This document shows positions 40,231 to 53,009 of a stretch of 64,000 nt of DNA, piece by piece. The translations under genes were made by a program, and so were the position numbers. Every line of letters starts with the position of its first letter. Position 1 is the stretch's first letter. A model generated the notes under the pieces. That model ran no database searches, was not told where the DNA came from, and saw only the letters and a program-made list of their open reading frames with translations. Source of the DNA: Pyronema omphalodes (taxonomy: Eukaryota; Ascomycota; Pezizomycetes; Pezizales; Pyronemataceae); NCBI GenBank assembly GCA_024516155.1, contig JAJJXM010000085.1, forward strand, positions 62,001 to 126,000, read 5' to 3'.

Positions 40231-43200
40231 TTCGCAAGTTCGTACCCGAGTTCACGTCACGTCCGCCATATTTCAGCTTGACGCTTCTTTTTATCTCTCC
40301 ACTCCAACCACAAACTATCAAAAAACCGTCACTTGCATCTGAAAATCGCGGCTCGCCGACCATTGCGGCGGCAATCGTCCCTGCATAAAGTTGATTCGAA
40401 ACGAAGATTATAGAGCTAAAAGTGTCGAATCTCAGTCACCAAAGTATGCACCTTCCACGGTGACCTGAATGCCGGGTGCATTTTGTTACGTGCACCGTTG
40501 CTTTGATGAACCGCAAATTTCATACTGTCAGCTGTTTGTCAATAGGAAGACATATTACGCATTTCAACTGATGGACGACAGGTAACATGATTCTAGATCT
40601 AAATGGAACCAAACGCGGCACAATTGTAACTAGCCTGAAGGAGTATCCCTAAGGTCGAAACGCAGCCTGGTCATGATCAATTACTAGGGAAGGTAAGAGC
40701 GAGATCTCCGTGCCGACGGCTTATCCTCAGTTGTGCGCTCGGCGTGTGCAAATTCATCCGCGGCATGATCGGTGTATGAACGGGAGATATTGCTGATACC
40801 CTGAGTGTAAGCGTGCTGATGTTGCTTCTGACAGATGGTCATCGGCTCCGCGTTCTGCCTGATGTGTAGTGATTATTCGTGATGCAGTATGGGCAATTCA
40901 GACATATTACTTTCCGTTCAACATTTCTCAGATTGTCATGCAGACGGTTAGTAAAGTCTCTGCCAATTGAGTCCATGTCCTCTATCATCAATTTGGTACG
41001 TAATTGATCTGTGTTGCCTTAGTTTATGTGGTTAATCCGGGATCGGTATTTCACCGCTCCATTGTGTTGTTTCGGTATTACGCACCTGTTGTCGCTTCAA
41101 CCGAAGACCTTACCATCTGATGTCAATACTCCCGTCCCGTTCATGGTCCACGGGGCCGCCAGTACTGTTACGCGGCTCCGCGTGAATCGTATTTACTACC
41201 GCATTTTGGATGGACATCTGCCGCACTACGGCGTTACCGTACACTTTGCAAGAATTGCATTGAGAGCTGTTATATCATCGTCAAATCGTCCAGAGGAGGG
41301 ACACAGCAAAACAATATCGCGGACACGAATATCGCGAGCTATAACATACTGCGGCCACACCGTGGCGGTTGGGACAGCAACTTTGTAGAGTACTGTTTCC
41401 AAAGGCATTCCGGTTGAGACTTGAGCGGAGAAACTCAAAAGGCTTCTACAGCGTCAGCACTGACTGTACCTAGTATCATTTCAAGATAGACCATTACAAA
41501 GCCATGGGTTGTTGACGTAACAGAGGAAATGGAACATGGAGTTTTTCAGATGACGAGTCTGGGCGCCATGTATCGCAGTCGTCGTATAGCGTATGAAGAC
41601 TCACTGGCATCAGCAAATGGAGGAGGATACACAGCACGTTCTGCCAATACGATGGAATGGCCAATACGATTACTGTTCACATGTCGAAGGACATACCGAA
41701 ACAATGATTCCGCCAATGAAGACGTTCGTCAGCCTCCGTGATAAACCACGCAATATGATGACGTAATTCTTGACCGAACTTTTGTATGAATCCCCGCCAC
41801 TGTACCGTCATCGCCCTTGTTTTGACACTAAGCAGGCCGGAAGATCATGAATCATGGGGAGACGTATATTCTACGTCTTGCTCCTGCCACTGGACATCAG
41901 CAGTAGGCAAGGCATCTGCCCGGGCAGCATTCGAAGTAACAACAAAGTAATGACGTAATACGGTAGGCCGTCTGAAAAGCCATGTCCGTGACGTGTATGA
42001 GAACGTCATCGGAGATGATGAATTTACGCCTAACTAGGGACGGCACATCAATCAGGAACGTAATTTGCCGGCGTCATTGCAGGGAGACAGTCGGCGAAAT
42101 ATGGGCATTTGCTGAACCGCTATCCATATATAATAGTCCCACCACCCCCCGATCCAAATGAGTACCAGCCCTTCATCAGCGGTACTTGTCTGAGCCATTG
42201 TCCTCCATCGCTACTCAAACCGCCAAGAATGGAACATGCGATATCACCAACTTTGACTATTTTTAATTTACTTTTCCATGCCTAATGCGTTATACTTCCA
42301 TTACTTCAAAGCTTCATCCATATTCACTGCAAGGTTGGAAAATGTTCGCTCTAGTCCCTGTTCTGAATATTTGAATGCTGATGTTGAGCAGAATTCAGTT
42401 GCTAATGTAAGGCTATTGATTTTTGGGGGCCTCCAGGCAGGATTGCAGTCCTGGTAATGCAGGATGAAGATTGACCATATATTTGACTTGACCACAAATG
42501 GCCAGCTAAACTCTCAAATTGACATGTAAAAACCTGCAACATGGACAGGAGGATGGCCTATCATCTGAATGAGGGAATACAGTGAGCATGCCTGCCATAC
42601 CAATGTGAAAAGCAAATTAACAGGAGGGCAAATGTTCCACTCTATGCCGAAGGTGTATATCTCAGTCTTGGGGAAATATTTGATTTTCTCTTGAAACGGA
42701 CAACGCCGTCATTTACCATAGACCAGTTGGTGGTCCGGAGCTGTCGGCATGATGTTTGTGACTTTTAACCATATCTGGCCGCACCACAGGATGTTACCAG
42801 GCCTGGATCAGGAAAATAACTACCGGTGTATCCTGTGCTGATCACAGAGATCCCCAGGAGAGGCATGCGTGTCACCTGCTGCCTACTGTGATATGTTTCA
42901 ACAGGAAATAGCACAAAGAAGAAATGCCTCACTCCAGCCCCCGGACAGAAGAAAAGCCACTGGAGGAACCAACAAGAGAAAACAAAGCATGGTTGAGTAA
43001 GGATGGCTATGTCGCTTGAAAGCGGATTGACTTCAGCGGAGTGAAGATAAAAGAAATGAAAACCCTTCCAATATATCTCAAGCACCATTGGGATTGCCTT
43101 CCCCTTGAACCCCCTGCATTGCTACACCAGCTTGGGCCTATTCAACATCCGCCTTCTCAGCGCAGTTAAAGTGAGAAAATGAAACGGCATATTACTCACC

Positions 43201-45257
43201 ATTATCTGCAAAGATTCCCAGCACCTTAAGATTTCCCCATTGGTTCCAGAGCGGGCGGAGTAATGGAGCCATCGATGTCACCAGTACCCTGTACTTCCTC
43301 TGCCATTCATCATGGCCACCGACTTCATTACCTCAGGTTGCGCCCGGACTTGACAGGTAGTACCAGCCCTGGTTGCAGTCTTTCTACTGTAGGCCAATGG
43401 GACAGCTGTCACTTCCAGTGTAACACAACAAGAGGCATAGAAGAGCACGCATTCAATGCATTGAGTGGTTCAGAGCGCATCATCTTACATCAAATGGTCA
43501 TGGGCAGCAGTCATAAGGCACCCTGCAGCGCTCAAATGTTGGTGATGTGAGTTGAGACCACCTCGTAACACGATCAATGGTTTCCAGTCAATGCTAGAGA
43601 AGAACTGGGTGGCTCATGACCTCAGAACGTATATGGGTTGGATAAGCCACTGGATCTCGTTGACAAGTTTCACGGTGGCACCTACCATATCACTGTACAC
43701 AACTGCATTATGAGCTCATCATGTGCTGCCCTGCTAGTATCAGGAATGCTTTCATCGGCAACGGCCTTGTGCCCGTTCCCTCGTTCATCACTTGGTTGGT
43801 GTCCCTATTGTTAGTGTCTGCCTTGCCTGGTTCTTCCCACCATTGTCCTCCCTCCTCACATCAGGTCTGGTCACTGCCTGTGTCGTTCTTCCCCTTGACT
43901 TACCATGGGATCTTCCATAGCTGGTTCCTTTCAAGATCTGCAATCAATTGGAACCTGGCCAGTGGATCACCGATGAAAACAATCTGCTGGACGTTCAGTG
44001 CAGTAATAAGGCCTTATGACTACTCCCTAAGACAACATCCATGAATGCTTGGTCATTACTTAGATACCATCATACGCGTGATCCCAGATCAGACCACAAT
44101 GATTGACTCGTTGTCTGGTCGCAAACAGTGATTGCCTAACTCCATGCCCCACCCACTTCAGTGTTAAAGTTGAAAATCTTGTCACTACCGCTCAACCACT
44201 ATGTCAGCATGAGGGTCAGATAGGCTCACCACGGGAGTTTCAGCATGGGTCACCCATCCATGAGTTAACCTTCAGATTGCACCCATTGGGTTCCAGCTGT
44301 TGGCTAGCTCATGGAGTCTTGCACACACCGGATTACCTCGCTGAGCATATCCCGATTGATCCTAATATCACCGGAAGATATATCACAGGCAGCTGCACCA
44401 GTTCAGGCTGCCGACCCAACAGGTGTCAAGCTACAGAACCGAAATGAGCTCAATGACCCTTCATTGAGCGTGGTTATGCTTACCAAAGCAGTCCGAGTGT
44501 ACCTCATGTGCCAAGCGCCACAACTCACGCTGGCTCAGAACATCCACCAAACAAATCCATCTTTTACTACCTCAAAGATTAGGAAATCCGAACAGCACCA
44601 GGTAATGATGTGGATTCCGTGGAATTGCTTGTAGATGCTGATGAGATTCGTTGATAATCACAGTTGATCCACTCTTGATTGGCATCCACAGGGTGGGGAT
44701 TGGTTATGAGAAAATCCGTCACCCTCACCTTCTTGTCAGCAGGAATGGCATGCAACCTCGCTATTCCGTGAGGGTGCTTTGTGTTCAAGCTTTCAGCAGT
44801 GTCTTGTGTTATCCTACGCCTGTGATTCTCCCCGGAGGAATTTGGGAGCTTATCAGCATCTCCTAAAGTTCATCATTCATGAGATCATTCCTTATCCGTG
44901 CACCGGAGGAAGATGTCTTGCCCTAAACAACATTCAGAACCTCATCTGCGCATGGCAATCTGCATCCCGACACACTGACAGAAGTGACAGCGCACCGAGA
45001 TCCTTCAAAATCCTGGGGACGATGATTGGCAAGTGTCTGAAGCACGAAACTAATTGGCAAGGCTTGTTGCGCAACTATATTGTGACCAACAGTGAACCCT
45101 GGACCCCCTAATAATGGACTGTACACCTGACAGCGTGAAATGCATAGTGGAATACATGTTTGAAGCACCCTTGTGCGCCACATGGAGCATTGAGAAACCT
45201 TGGACTACCAACATTGACGTCACCTCAGGACCGACAGCCATGGCTCCGCTAGGACAT
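40231..45257. other. Five kilobases without recognisable gene
   Basis: Only short frames in all six phases, none with motifs, and no clear LTR ends or tandem arrays. The sequence is of even composition and resembles old, heavily mutated transposon DNA, but I could not link it to a family by eye. Confidence 0.45.
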
Positions 45258-46577
45258 TGTGAACCTGGGCACTGAGACTTTCAATGGAGGCTTTTACAAT
45301 CAGTCCTGCTCATTTCGAAGGGTACATGACAACCAGACTTTCCTCAAGAAGCAAATAAGTTAGCTAAATGATGACAGGCTCAATAAATGTGTAGGCCTCT
45401 GACAAGGTATTTGCTGTCGGTAGGTGTTGTCGTAGCAACGAATCAAATTGCTGTTTCCAGAGGAGATACTGCCACAATCAGTGTTGTTTATAAACTTCCT
45501 TTTACAAGTTTGCTAGGACTTCCTGAGAGAACCAACTCCCACTCTGAGGTGAGGTGATGAGACGTGAGTCATGTCTTTGACAGATCTGTTGATGGCTCGC
45601 AACATGCTGTGTGCCCGATTATGATGATTGCATCCTTGCATATAACCCTCGCATCAGATCAAACCTTGACGTGCCTTGCCATTCTATCACGACTTCTGTT
45701 CATGTATCAGGATTTAGGGCCCAGGGGCGGTCTACCCTACTGAAGCACAGAATGCAATGACCATCCTGATGATGATGTGTGAGTCGGAAATCTTCTGAGA
45801 CATCTTCATCTGAGATGCCCGCAGAGAATGTTCATATAGAGTCTAGGAATGTAAAATCATAAGGCATGCCTTCCATCACCGCAATGCACAGCCAAGGCCT
45901 ATTGCCGTGTCATGGCACAGCTGCATACCAGTGCATACTTGCGCACAGCAACAGTCTGGTGTGTGAGTACTCGGCGTCCTTTCAACAGTTGGCAGTTATG
46001 GCTTGAGGTGACGCCATATCAGTTCTATGCAGCAGATTCATTTCATGGTGTTCCTTGCTGCAGAACATGGTCTTCAGCTCATGCAATCGTGACCCCTCTT
46101 CTCGGCTTTACTCCTGTTGGCTGAATAGATGCTGCATTGACTCCTAGAAGACCATCCGCGCAACTGTGACTGCAGATGCTGCCATCACTCCGCTTTACAT
46201 TCCTTTGAGAATGTTCTTCTCTTGCCAGGCCGGTAGTTGCCGTCCTTGGTGGAACACATTGGCAAGAAGAAGGCCCAGTCCTTTGATTGTTGTTGCCTTT
46301 GTGCATCAGCATCTTGTGTAACGTCCACATGGGTAAGTCGATACCCATGAGGTGTGTATTCTGTGTTCCCCCCCTGTTCTTCATGCTCCTGAATAGACTG
46401 TAAATCACAGGACGACACTCCTCGTGCCAGGATGCGCCTGATTTCGGGCTGGCAAGTAGCCAATCGGTGGATTCCAGGGATACTAACTATACTATCGATT
46501 CTCCCATCATGTTCCCCATGCTCCCCGAATGTAATACATGTTACCTCTGGTATTCTCACATGATATATGGTGTGACA
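45258..46577 (-). repeat. Decayed GyC-type LTR copy 2
   Basis: It begins TGTGAACCTGG and ends ATGGTGTGACA like the GyC LTR and can be followed along its whole length with many substitutions (for example GATGGCTCGCA..CATGCTGTG). No target duplication was seen and the left flank is not the GyC primer site, so it may be a solo LTR. The 209-codon minus-strand frame at 46185-46814 spans its edge and is not considered a gene. Confidence 0.75.
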
Positions 46578-48737
46578 GGCAATGTCATCCGCAACAAACC
46601 TGGTCCCAGCTTCCGCAATCGCCAACCCGATCTCTACAAAAGCACTCAGTAACTTGAAATCCCCTGAAATATCACCCAAACAAACCATGCTGCACGGTTG
46701 TGTGAAGCATGGTCTCTCCACTCTCCTGCATTTGGCCGGGTGATGGCCGCCTGCTGTGTGATGTCTGCCATGACCCTGGTCATTGTGGGCCTCGAGGTAC
46801 ACAACAATAACCATTACAGAGCAGTGTCAGCTAGTAACCAGACCATGGTCCTATAGCTCGTGGTATAATTTTCGTTCCTTGTACTTGCTTTGGAATAGAA
46901 AATCAGTAATCGAAACGCCTGGTTGTTGGTTTTTGTTCTTCTTTGAATTGCCAATAGCCTGGAATGGTAGCGCTTGTTACCCGCAGCGCATCTGAGTTGC
47001 CTTACCGGCCTGCAACTTTAGTCACCATCATAATGTCCCACTCACCCCCTAAGCCTGAGCCAGCACAGATCAGTTCGTGGAAGCTATGAGAATACAAGTA
47101 CAACATTTGTTGTTAGTCACAGATCACCAAAGCCGTGTTGCCATTCCAGGGACTTGCGCTGCAGCACACAAGGTTCCTGCACCACTGTCTCGGCAGGAGC
47201 AATCTCAGTGAGCCTTGTCACGTTTTCTCACTCCACCAGTAAAGAGTCTCAAAGACGTCCTGTAGAACGCAACCGTGAATACCCACATTCATCATACAGT
47301 GGGCTGACCCCATTGCTGGGCCCTGAACTGCATCATCTGACACCTAGGGGACAGGTGTCTACGCTTTCTTTACCGGATGTGTTCTCACCGTCGGGACCAT
47401 GAAGTACAGCCTTTATACCAAATGCATTCACCGCATTGTGGTACGGGGTTGCCGTCTTCCGCCAATCGTAATTCCATCCAAGAGGGAGTAAGACCGTGTA
47501 ATCAAGAAGCTATTTGAGTCAGCTCATATGGGCAGTTGTCTTAGATTGGTCATATTTGCAACGGTATGGACAGACACGAATGAATATCGGAACAGGTGTT
47601 TCCTACAGAAATCTCCCATATTTCCTGGACGCCTGATGAATGCACATTGTACTCTGGGCTGTCAACCTAATAATGGGTTCCTGTACCCAACCAGTATTCA
47701 TCTCCTGGAATAGCAATCTGTTGAGATCCAGCAACAAGATTAGGGATTCACATACGGTGATCCCCGGGAAGAACTCTTTGGCGAACGTAATTACAGCTTC
47801 CAACATGGCTCACGACAGAGGCTTTTTAAACTGCTGGATAGCAAAACTCGGGATCTGGGAAGGCCTTCCTGCCATCTGTCTGCCCTGCAGAAGTGACCTT
47901 CTTGTTCATTCACAGGGTGTTGATATGCAACCGCTGCACGATCTCATCGTGTTCTCACTTTGCCTGGGACACAGGCATATTGGCACCCTGTGCCTATGGC
48001 AAATGGTTGGATATCAGGGCTCATGAAGATGGATATCACTTACGGTGAACAGGGCTTGTCCCTACATATGGCCCAACGATCATTCTCTAAATGTGGGGTC
48101 ACCAGAAAAGTGACCAAATGAGTAGGAAGGCTGCACTCTTGCATTGTGGTATGGGGTTCATGAGATTCAACGCAAGAACAGCAGGATCAATGGTACCGGG
48201 TGTCCTCTCATGGTGGGGACCATACAGTACAGCCCTTATATCAAATGCATGCACAGCATTGTCGTATGGGGTTGCCGTCTTAAACCAATCTGGATTCCAT
48301 CCAAGATCGAGTACGACCGTGCAATCAACACGCTCTCTGAGTCCACTCAGGTGCTTAACGAAGGTAATTACTGCTTGCAAGACGGTTCACAGCAGTGGTT
48401 CTCTAAACCGCGGCATAGCAGTACTTGCGATCTGGGAACAGCTTTCGTGCAATACCATCTGCCCCGCAGAAGAGACCTCCATGTTGATTCAAAGGGTGTT
48501 GGTATCCAATCGCTGCAGGATCCTATCGGTGGATCATTTTGTCAGGGAGACAGGCATATTGGCACCATGTTCCTCTGGCAAATGGTTGGATAATGAGGCT
48601 CATGAAGATGTACATCACTTATGGCAAACGGGGCCTCTCACAACAGAGGGCCCGGCCATGATTCTCTGGATGTTGGATTAAAAGAACGATGTCCTCATCA
48701 GTAGGCAGGATGCACTCTCGCTGTCCTTGATTTGCTG
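46578..48737. repeat. Degenerate direct repeats between two old LTRs
   Basis: Segments recur: 47393-47475 resembles 48222-48305 (GGACCATxxAGTACAGCC, GGGGTTGCCGTCTT), and 47855-48005 resembles 48428-48590 (GATCTGGGAA, GGCATATTGGCACC, GGCAAATGGTTGGAT). Spacings differ (about 830 and 570 bp), so indels have accumulated. No protein motif was found. Position between two GyC-type LTRs suggests the interior of a non-coding or very old element. Confidence 0.5.
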
Positions 48738-49812
48738 AGGGAACCGACTTCCAAACTAAGCTTAGGAGAAAAGACGTAAGACAATTCTTCGAGAAATCTG
48801 GCCATGGCCGCATCATGCTCTGTGCGGAATTATATTAATTGCTCACCTGCATGATAACCTCGTGGCAAATCAATCCTTGACGTGCCTTGCCGCCCTGCCA
48901 TACCTTGCGATCAGGTATTGCCATTCAGCCTGTAGTGGAGGACCACTTCACTTGAGCATATACTGCAGTGACTCTCCTGATAATAACATGTGAGTCATAC
49001 ATCCTACGAGTTATCTGGATCATGGATTTCCCTACAGAATGTCCATCGCGAGTGAAGGAATCTGACATCATAAGGCATACCATTCCCGACTGGCGCTCAC
49101 TGCCCTGTCAAATTGTTGTGTGATGCCATGACTGCCCAACGTCCACGAACATCACACAGTCACACCCTTATGTGTACGCAACCGCCGTCTTTCATTGCCT
49201 TTGGTAGTTCGTGTCCTAAGGAAACATCATATCAGTTCCACGCAACAGTTCCCCGGAGTAGTGTTGCTTGCTGCAGGACGTCGTGTCATGCCGATGCAAT
49301 CTTCACAGTTGTCCTGAGCTCCACTCCTGCTGGGCGACTGGACTCTGTCTTATGTTGTGGCTGACTATCCGCCTAACTGGGACATCAGATGGTCGCATTT
49401 ATCTGCCTTGCACTGCCATCGGAATACCCTTCTGTTGCCAGGCCTGTGTCAGCTGTGCTTGTGGAACACAACCTCCAGTATAAGAAGGTGTCCCTTCGCC
49501 ATTGTCTTCTGTTCTCCAACAGTGTCGTGTGTAGTTTTCCCATGCGTAAGTGACACCCATGGGGTCAGTTTCCCGCTTTCCCATCCATCTGTGATCCTTC
49601 CAAACTGACAGTTGATAACAGGTTGTGACGCTTTGGGCTAGGATCCTCGTTACGTCATGTAGTCACGAATCACGTGATGTGGGTAGCTAGAGGTCCTCAG
49701 GGGTTTCCACTCCGGGATACTAACCTTATTATTCATTCTCCTGTTGAGGTTGCCATGTTCTCTGAATGTTACACATGTTACCTATACTATACTCACACAA
49801 TATAGGGTGTCA
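48738..49812 (-). repeat. Decayed GyC-type LTR copy 3, truncated
   Basis: It starts inside the LTR (GAACCGACTTCCAAACTAAGC, corresponding to about 30404 in the GyC LTR) and ends at ATAGGGTGTCA. Roughly the first 265 bp are missing. It is closer in sequence to the GyC LTR than copy 2 is. Confidence 0.75.
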
Positions 49813-50327
49813 TGATTGTGGCTATGGAGCGTAGCTCAGGCTTAGCTCAAGCTCAGAGCTTGCTGGAGCTTGCTAGAGCTAGCTGTAGCTTGTTACAACA
49901 TCAAGCTTCATAAACTGGCTTGCTGAAGCTCCGCCTACACGGCATCACTGCAGACTGATTAACACACCCCTTGAGTCCTCCTCTTTTCACATAATGCCTG
50001 AATCTTCCTCCTGATGGAGCGGATACTTACACAACAATAGCACAACATAACAGCGAACATTGCCAACACCATCACCGCAGTGATAAGGCCAAGTTGACGA
50101 AAGTTATCGGATTCTGACTATTTCGCCATCACAACTTGTGTTTTCATTGCATGTGTCCTAGGTCGAACGTACTATGACCAAGGATGGCAAGGCAACGGCA
50201 TCTGCCTGTGTCATATTGACACGCCAGTCGCTAGGGAGCTTCGGGCTGAGCGCTGAATGGGATGCCACAGTGCACATCATCACGTGAAAGCATTTAGTTA
50301 TGTTGTTGACGTTGTCTTGCCTGATAA
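49813..50327. other. AGCT-rich simple sequence and spacer
   Basis: 49834-49950 is full of AGCTT/GAGCTTGCT/GCTAGAGC words, a low-complexity patch with much local dyad symmetry. No gene in the rest. Confidence 0.5.
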
Positions 50328-50364
50328 GCAGTGGGTAGCAGTTAATGTCTCATCTAGGTGTTAC

Positions 50365-50523
50365 TGTCGAAGGTCTCACAGGCACGAGAAGAAGAAAAGT
50401 GGAGGTGGGAACCGGATGTATTAACGAGCGTGAAGAGTCAGACATAGACGGGCAAGCGAGTGCCTATACATAGAGAGTGGTCCACCTCCACCTAAGCACT
50501 AGGGCCTTAGGCGCACTTCAACA
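50365..50523 (-). repeat. CoE 3' LTR
   Basis: 159 bp, identical to the 5' LTR, followed by the same CACCCCCTCG polypurine-tract complement as CoD. Confidence 0.93.
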
Positions 50524-50769
50524 CACCCCCTCGTCTAAGGACGGGTGCTACAAACATAATAATAAGAAGAAATAACAATCCATCATAACAGAAAACAAGA
50601 ACAATACCATAGAAAAAGAAAATACCCAATTACCCATAAAAGAAGAAGTGAAGAAACCCATAAGAAGAACAACCCAAATAAAAACAACACAATTCAATCA
50701 TCATCATAATCAGCAATCAGCAGCCATACTTCAATCACAACACACACTTATTCATTCAAATCAAACCCA

Positions 50770-52613
50770 TTAATCATTATTACCATTCAACGTTTCCATC
50801 CCTAAGAGTTTCACGGCCAACGCGTGTGTTGGTCCAGGGAGCGGTTTAGTGAGGATATCTGCGACATTCTCTTTGGACGCAATGTATTCGAACGATACCG
50901 TTCCCTTTCTAGCTTCGTCGATCGAGTGGTGAAACTTCACATCGATGTGTTTTGTTTTCGCCTTGATGACGCCGGTCTGGAGGAGGCGAAGTGCTCCCAT
51001 GTTGTCACAACGGACCGAGGTCGGCACTTTGTTATCCCAGGCTTCGGTGTCGTCCATCAATAGGCGGAACCAGATCGCTTCACGGGTCGCATTGCTGCAT
51101 GCAATGTACTCGGCTTCAAGAGTGGAAAGGGCGATGACGGACTGCTTCTTTGAGCTCCAGTGAATCGGCCCGTCCGCTCCTGGCGCAAGGACTACGCACC
51201 CCCCGACGCTTTTCCGATCGGCTGTACTGCCGGCCCAGTCGCTGTCGGAGAAGAGTCGCAAACAGTCCTGCGGTATGTCGTGGTTACGCTTGTAGATAAT
51301 CGACAAATGTTTCGTACCTTTCAAGTATCTGATAACCCTTTCGGCAGCGGTCATGTGCATTGCTAGAGGCGACTGGTTGTATCGGCTGAGGGCAGTCACG
51401 GCGAAGGCGATGTCAGGACGAGTTCCGATTGCTGCGTACATCAGTGATCCGACCATTGATAGATACAGACGTTTTTGCTGTTCATCAGTGGTCTTGTCTT
51501 CGCAGTCAGTATTCTCAAGATCAACGTGAATGTCCATCGGGGAAGAGGTGGGTGCGGCCTCAAGAAGACCGTATCTGGCAATCACCCCCTCAATGTAATC
51601 CCTCTGCGAGATGGCAATACTTCCGTCAGGCAAATATTCGAGTTCGAGGCCGAGAAAACGAGTCGCTCTTCCGAGATCTGTCATTTTGAAGCGAGCACTG
51701 AGGGCCTTCTTGATGTTGTCGCCCATCCTCTGTTTCGTGAGATTGAAGATCAAGATATCGTCGACATATAAAAGCAGAAATGCGTCCTTCATGAGGTAGA
51801 GGTTGGAGTCGGCGTGTGCTTGTCGGAAACCTTGCGTCATGAGGAAGTCATTAATCTGGGCCCACCATAATCGGGGTGCCTGTTTTAGGCCGTACAGGGC
51901 TTTCAGCAGGCGAACCGTCGATGTTTTTGATAGGCGTTTATCGAGCCATTCGATACCGGGAGGCATGGACATGAAAGTCCTGTCGTTGTCAATGGCTGGA
52001 TTGAGGAAGGCCGTGACGACATCCATTTGGTCGACTGACCACCCCCTGGTTGCAGATAAACTTAGCAGGTAACGTAGAGTACTTAGCTTGGAGACAGGTG
52101 CATATGTCTCATCATAATCAATTCCCGGAACTTGTTCATAACCCTTTATAACCAGTCGGGCCTTGAACTTTGTGCTGCCGTCAATGTTGCGTTTGGTTTT
52201 GTAAATCCATCGACACTTCAAGGGCTTGCATCCAAAGGGAACAGTGATGCCGCTGTAGGATGTTTGATTGTCGAATGCATCAGGCGATGACACTGGTCGG
52301 AGAGGTTCTGCATTGTCATTTGATTTGAAAGCCTGGAAGGTTTCGTTTATCAGTAAAGAGTTCCATTCGTCTTGCATCGCAGTTCTCCAGTTGTCCCGGT
52401 CGGCGCTCTTCATTGCTGCGGTGTAAGAGGTCGGGTCGCCGTCAAGTAGATCAGGACCTATGGCCTCGTCGGGATCGTCTATAGTTGCTTTGGCGAGAAA
52501 GGCCGAGGCCAGGGCGTCGTCAATATCAATGTCTTCGTAGCGGGACTTGTTTAGTCTGTTGGCCTTCAGTCGCTCGTCGCGTAGAGACAGTGAATTCATG
52601 GCATTAGAAGCAT
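50770..52613 (-). CDS. pol: CoE pol exon 2: reverse transcriptase and RNase H
   Basis: 609 codons from the ATG at 52599 plus five codons back to the acceptor. Numbered from that ATG: RT motifs WIYKTK (131), DYDETYAPVS (161-170), QMDVVTAFLN (191-200), ALYGLKQAPR (234-243) and the catalytic YVDD (278-281). The RNase H domain (about 448-600) has SDSDWAGS (Asp454 of DWAG), TLEAEYIA (493-500) and the terminal DVKFHH region. The reading frame is continuous with integrase only after removal of the 396-nt intron. Unspliced RNA gives an integrase that ends soon after the donor, so splicing may set the ratio of integrase to RT. Confidence 0.93.
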
Positions 52614-53009
52614 CTGAGAATTAGGATGTTAGTTCAAAGAGGTGAATATCTGAGAAGTGGAGAGAGAAATTTGAGAAACAGGGAAAAAAAAACAGTAGAC
52701 AGGGATTCCGTGGCAGAATCTCGTGAGGAGATGCAAGCGGAGTGTTAATCGGATAAAATTTCAGGATAAGTATCCTTGAACTGATGATAATCAGTGTGTG
52801 GCATATTCGCCTAGCAAGAGTAGTCCGGACAGCATGAAGGCTGATCGGGACAGTGACATTCAAGACAGAATTGTCAATGTATAGTTAGAGTGAGGCAGCA
52901 TGAAGGCTGGTCCGACTCAAAGATAACGAGAAAGAGACTACACCGTGTGGCCGTGAAAGGTCCAACAGCGGTGACATGGAAAAAGGTTGGGGTGATTATT
53001 TGTACATAC
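52614..53009 (-). other. CoE pol intron (396 nt)
   Basis: Donor GTATGT after CAGA, branch-like CTAAC, acceptor TTCTCAG. Exon 1 ends in phase 1 (A) and exon 2 begins AT GCT TCT AAT GCC ATG AAT, restoring the RT frame. Signals, phase and position are identical to CoD. The intron persists although the element is recently mobile, so the RNA that is reverse transcribed must be unspliced. Confidence 0.68.

Noticed and set aside
46185..46814. 209-codon minus-strand frame
   Set aside because: It spans the end of an old LTR and non-coding sequence, has no motif, and no homologous frame in the other LTR copies.
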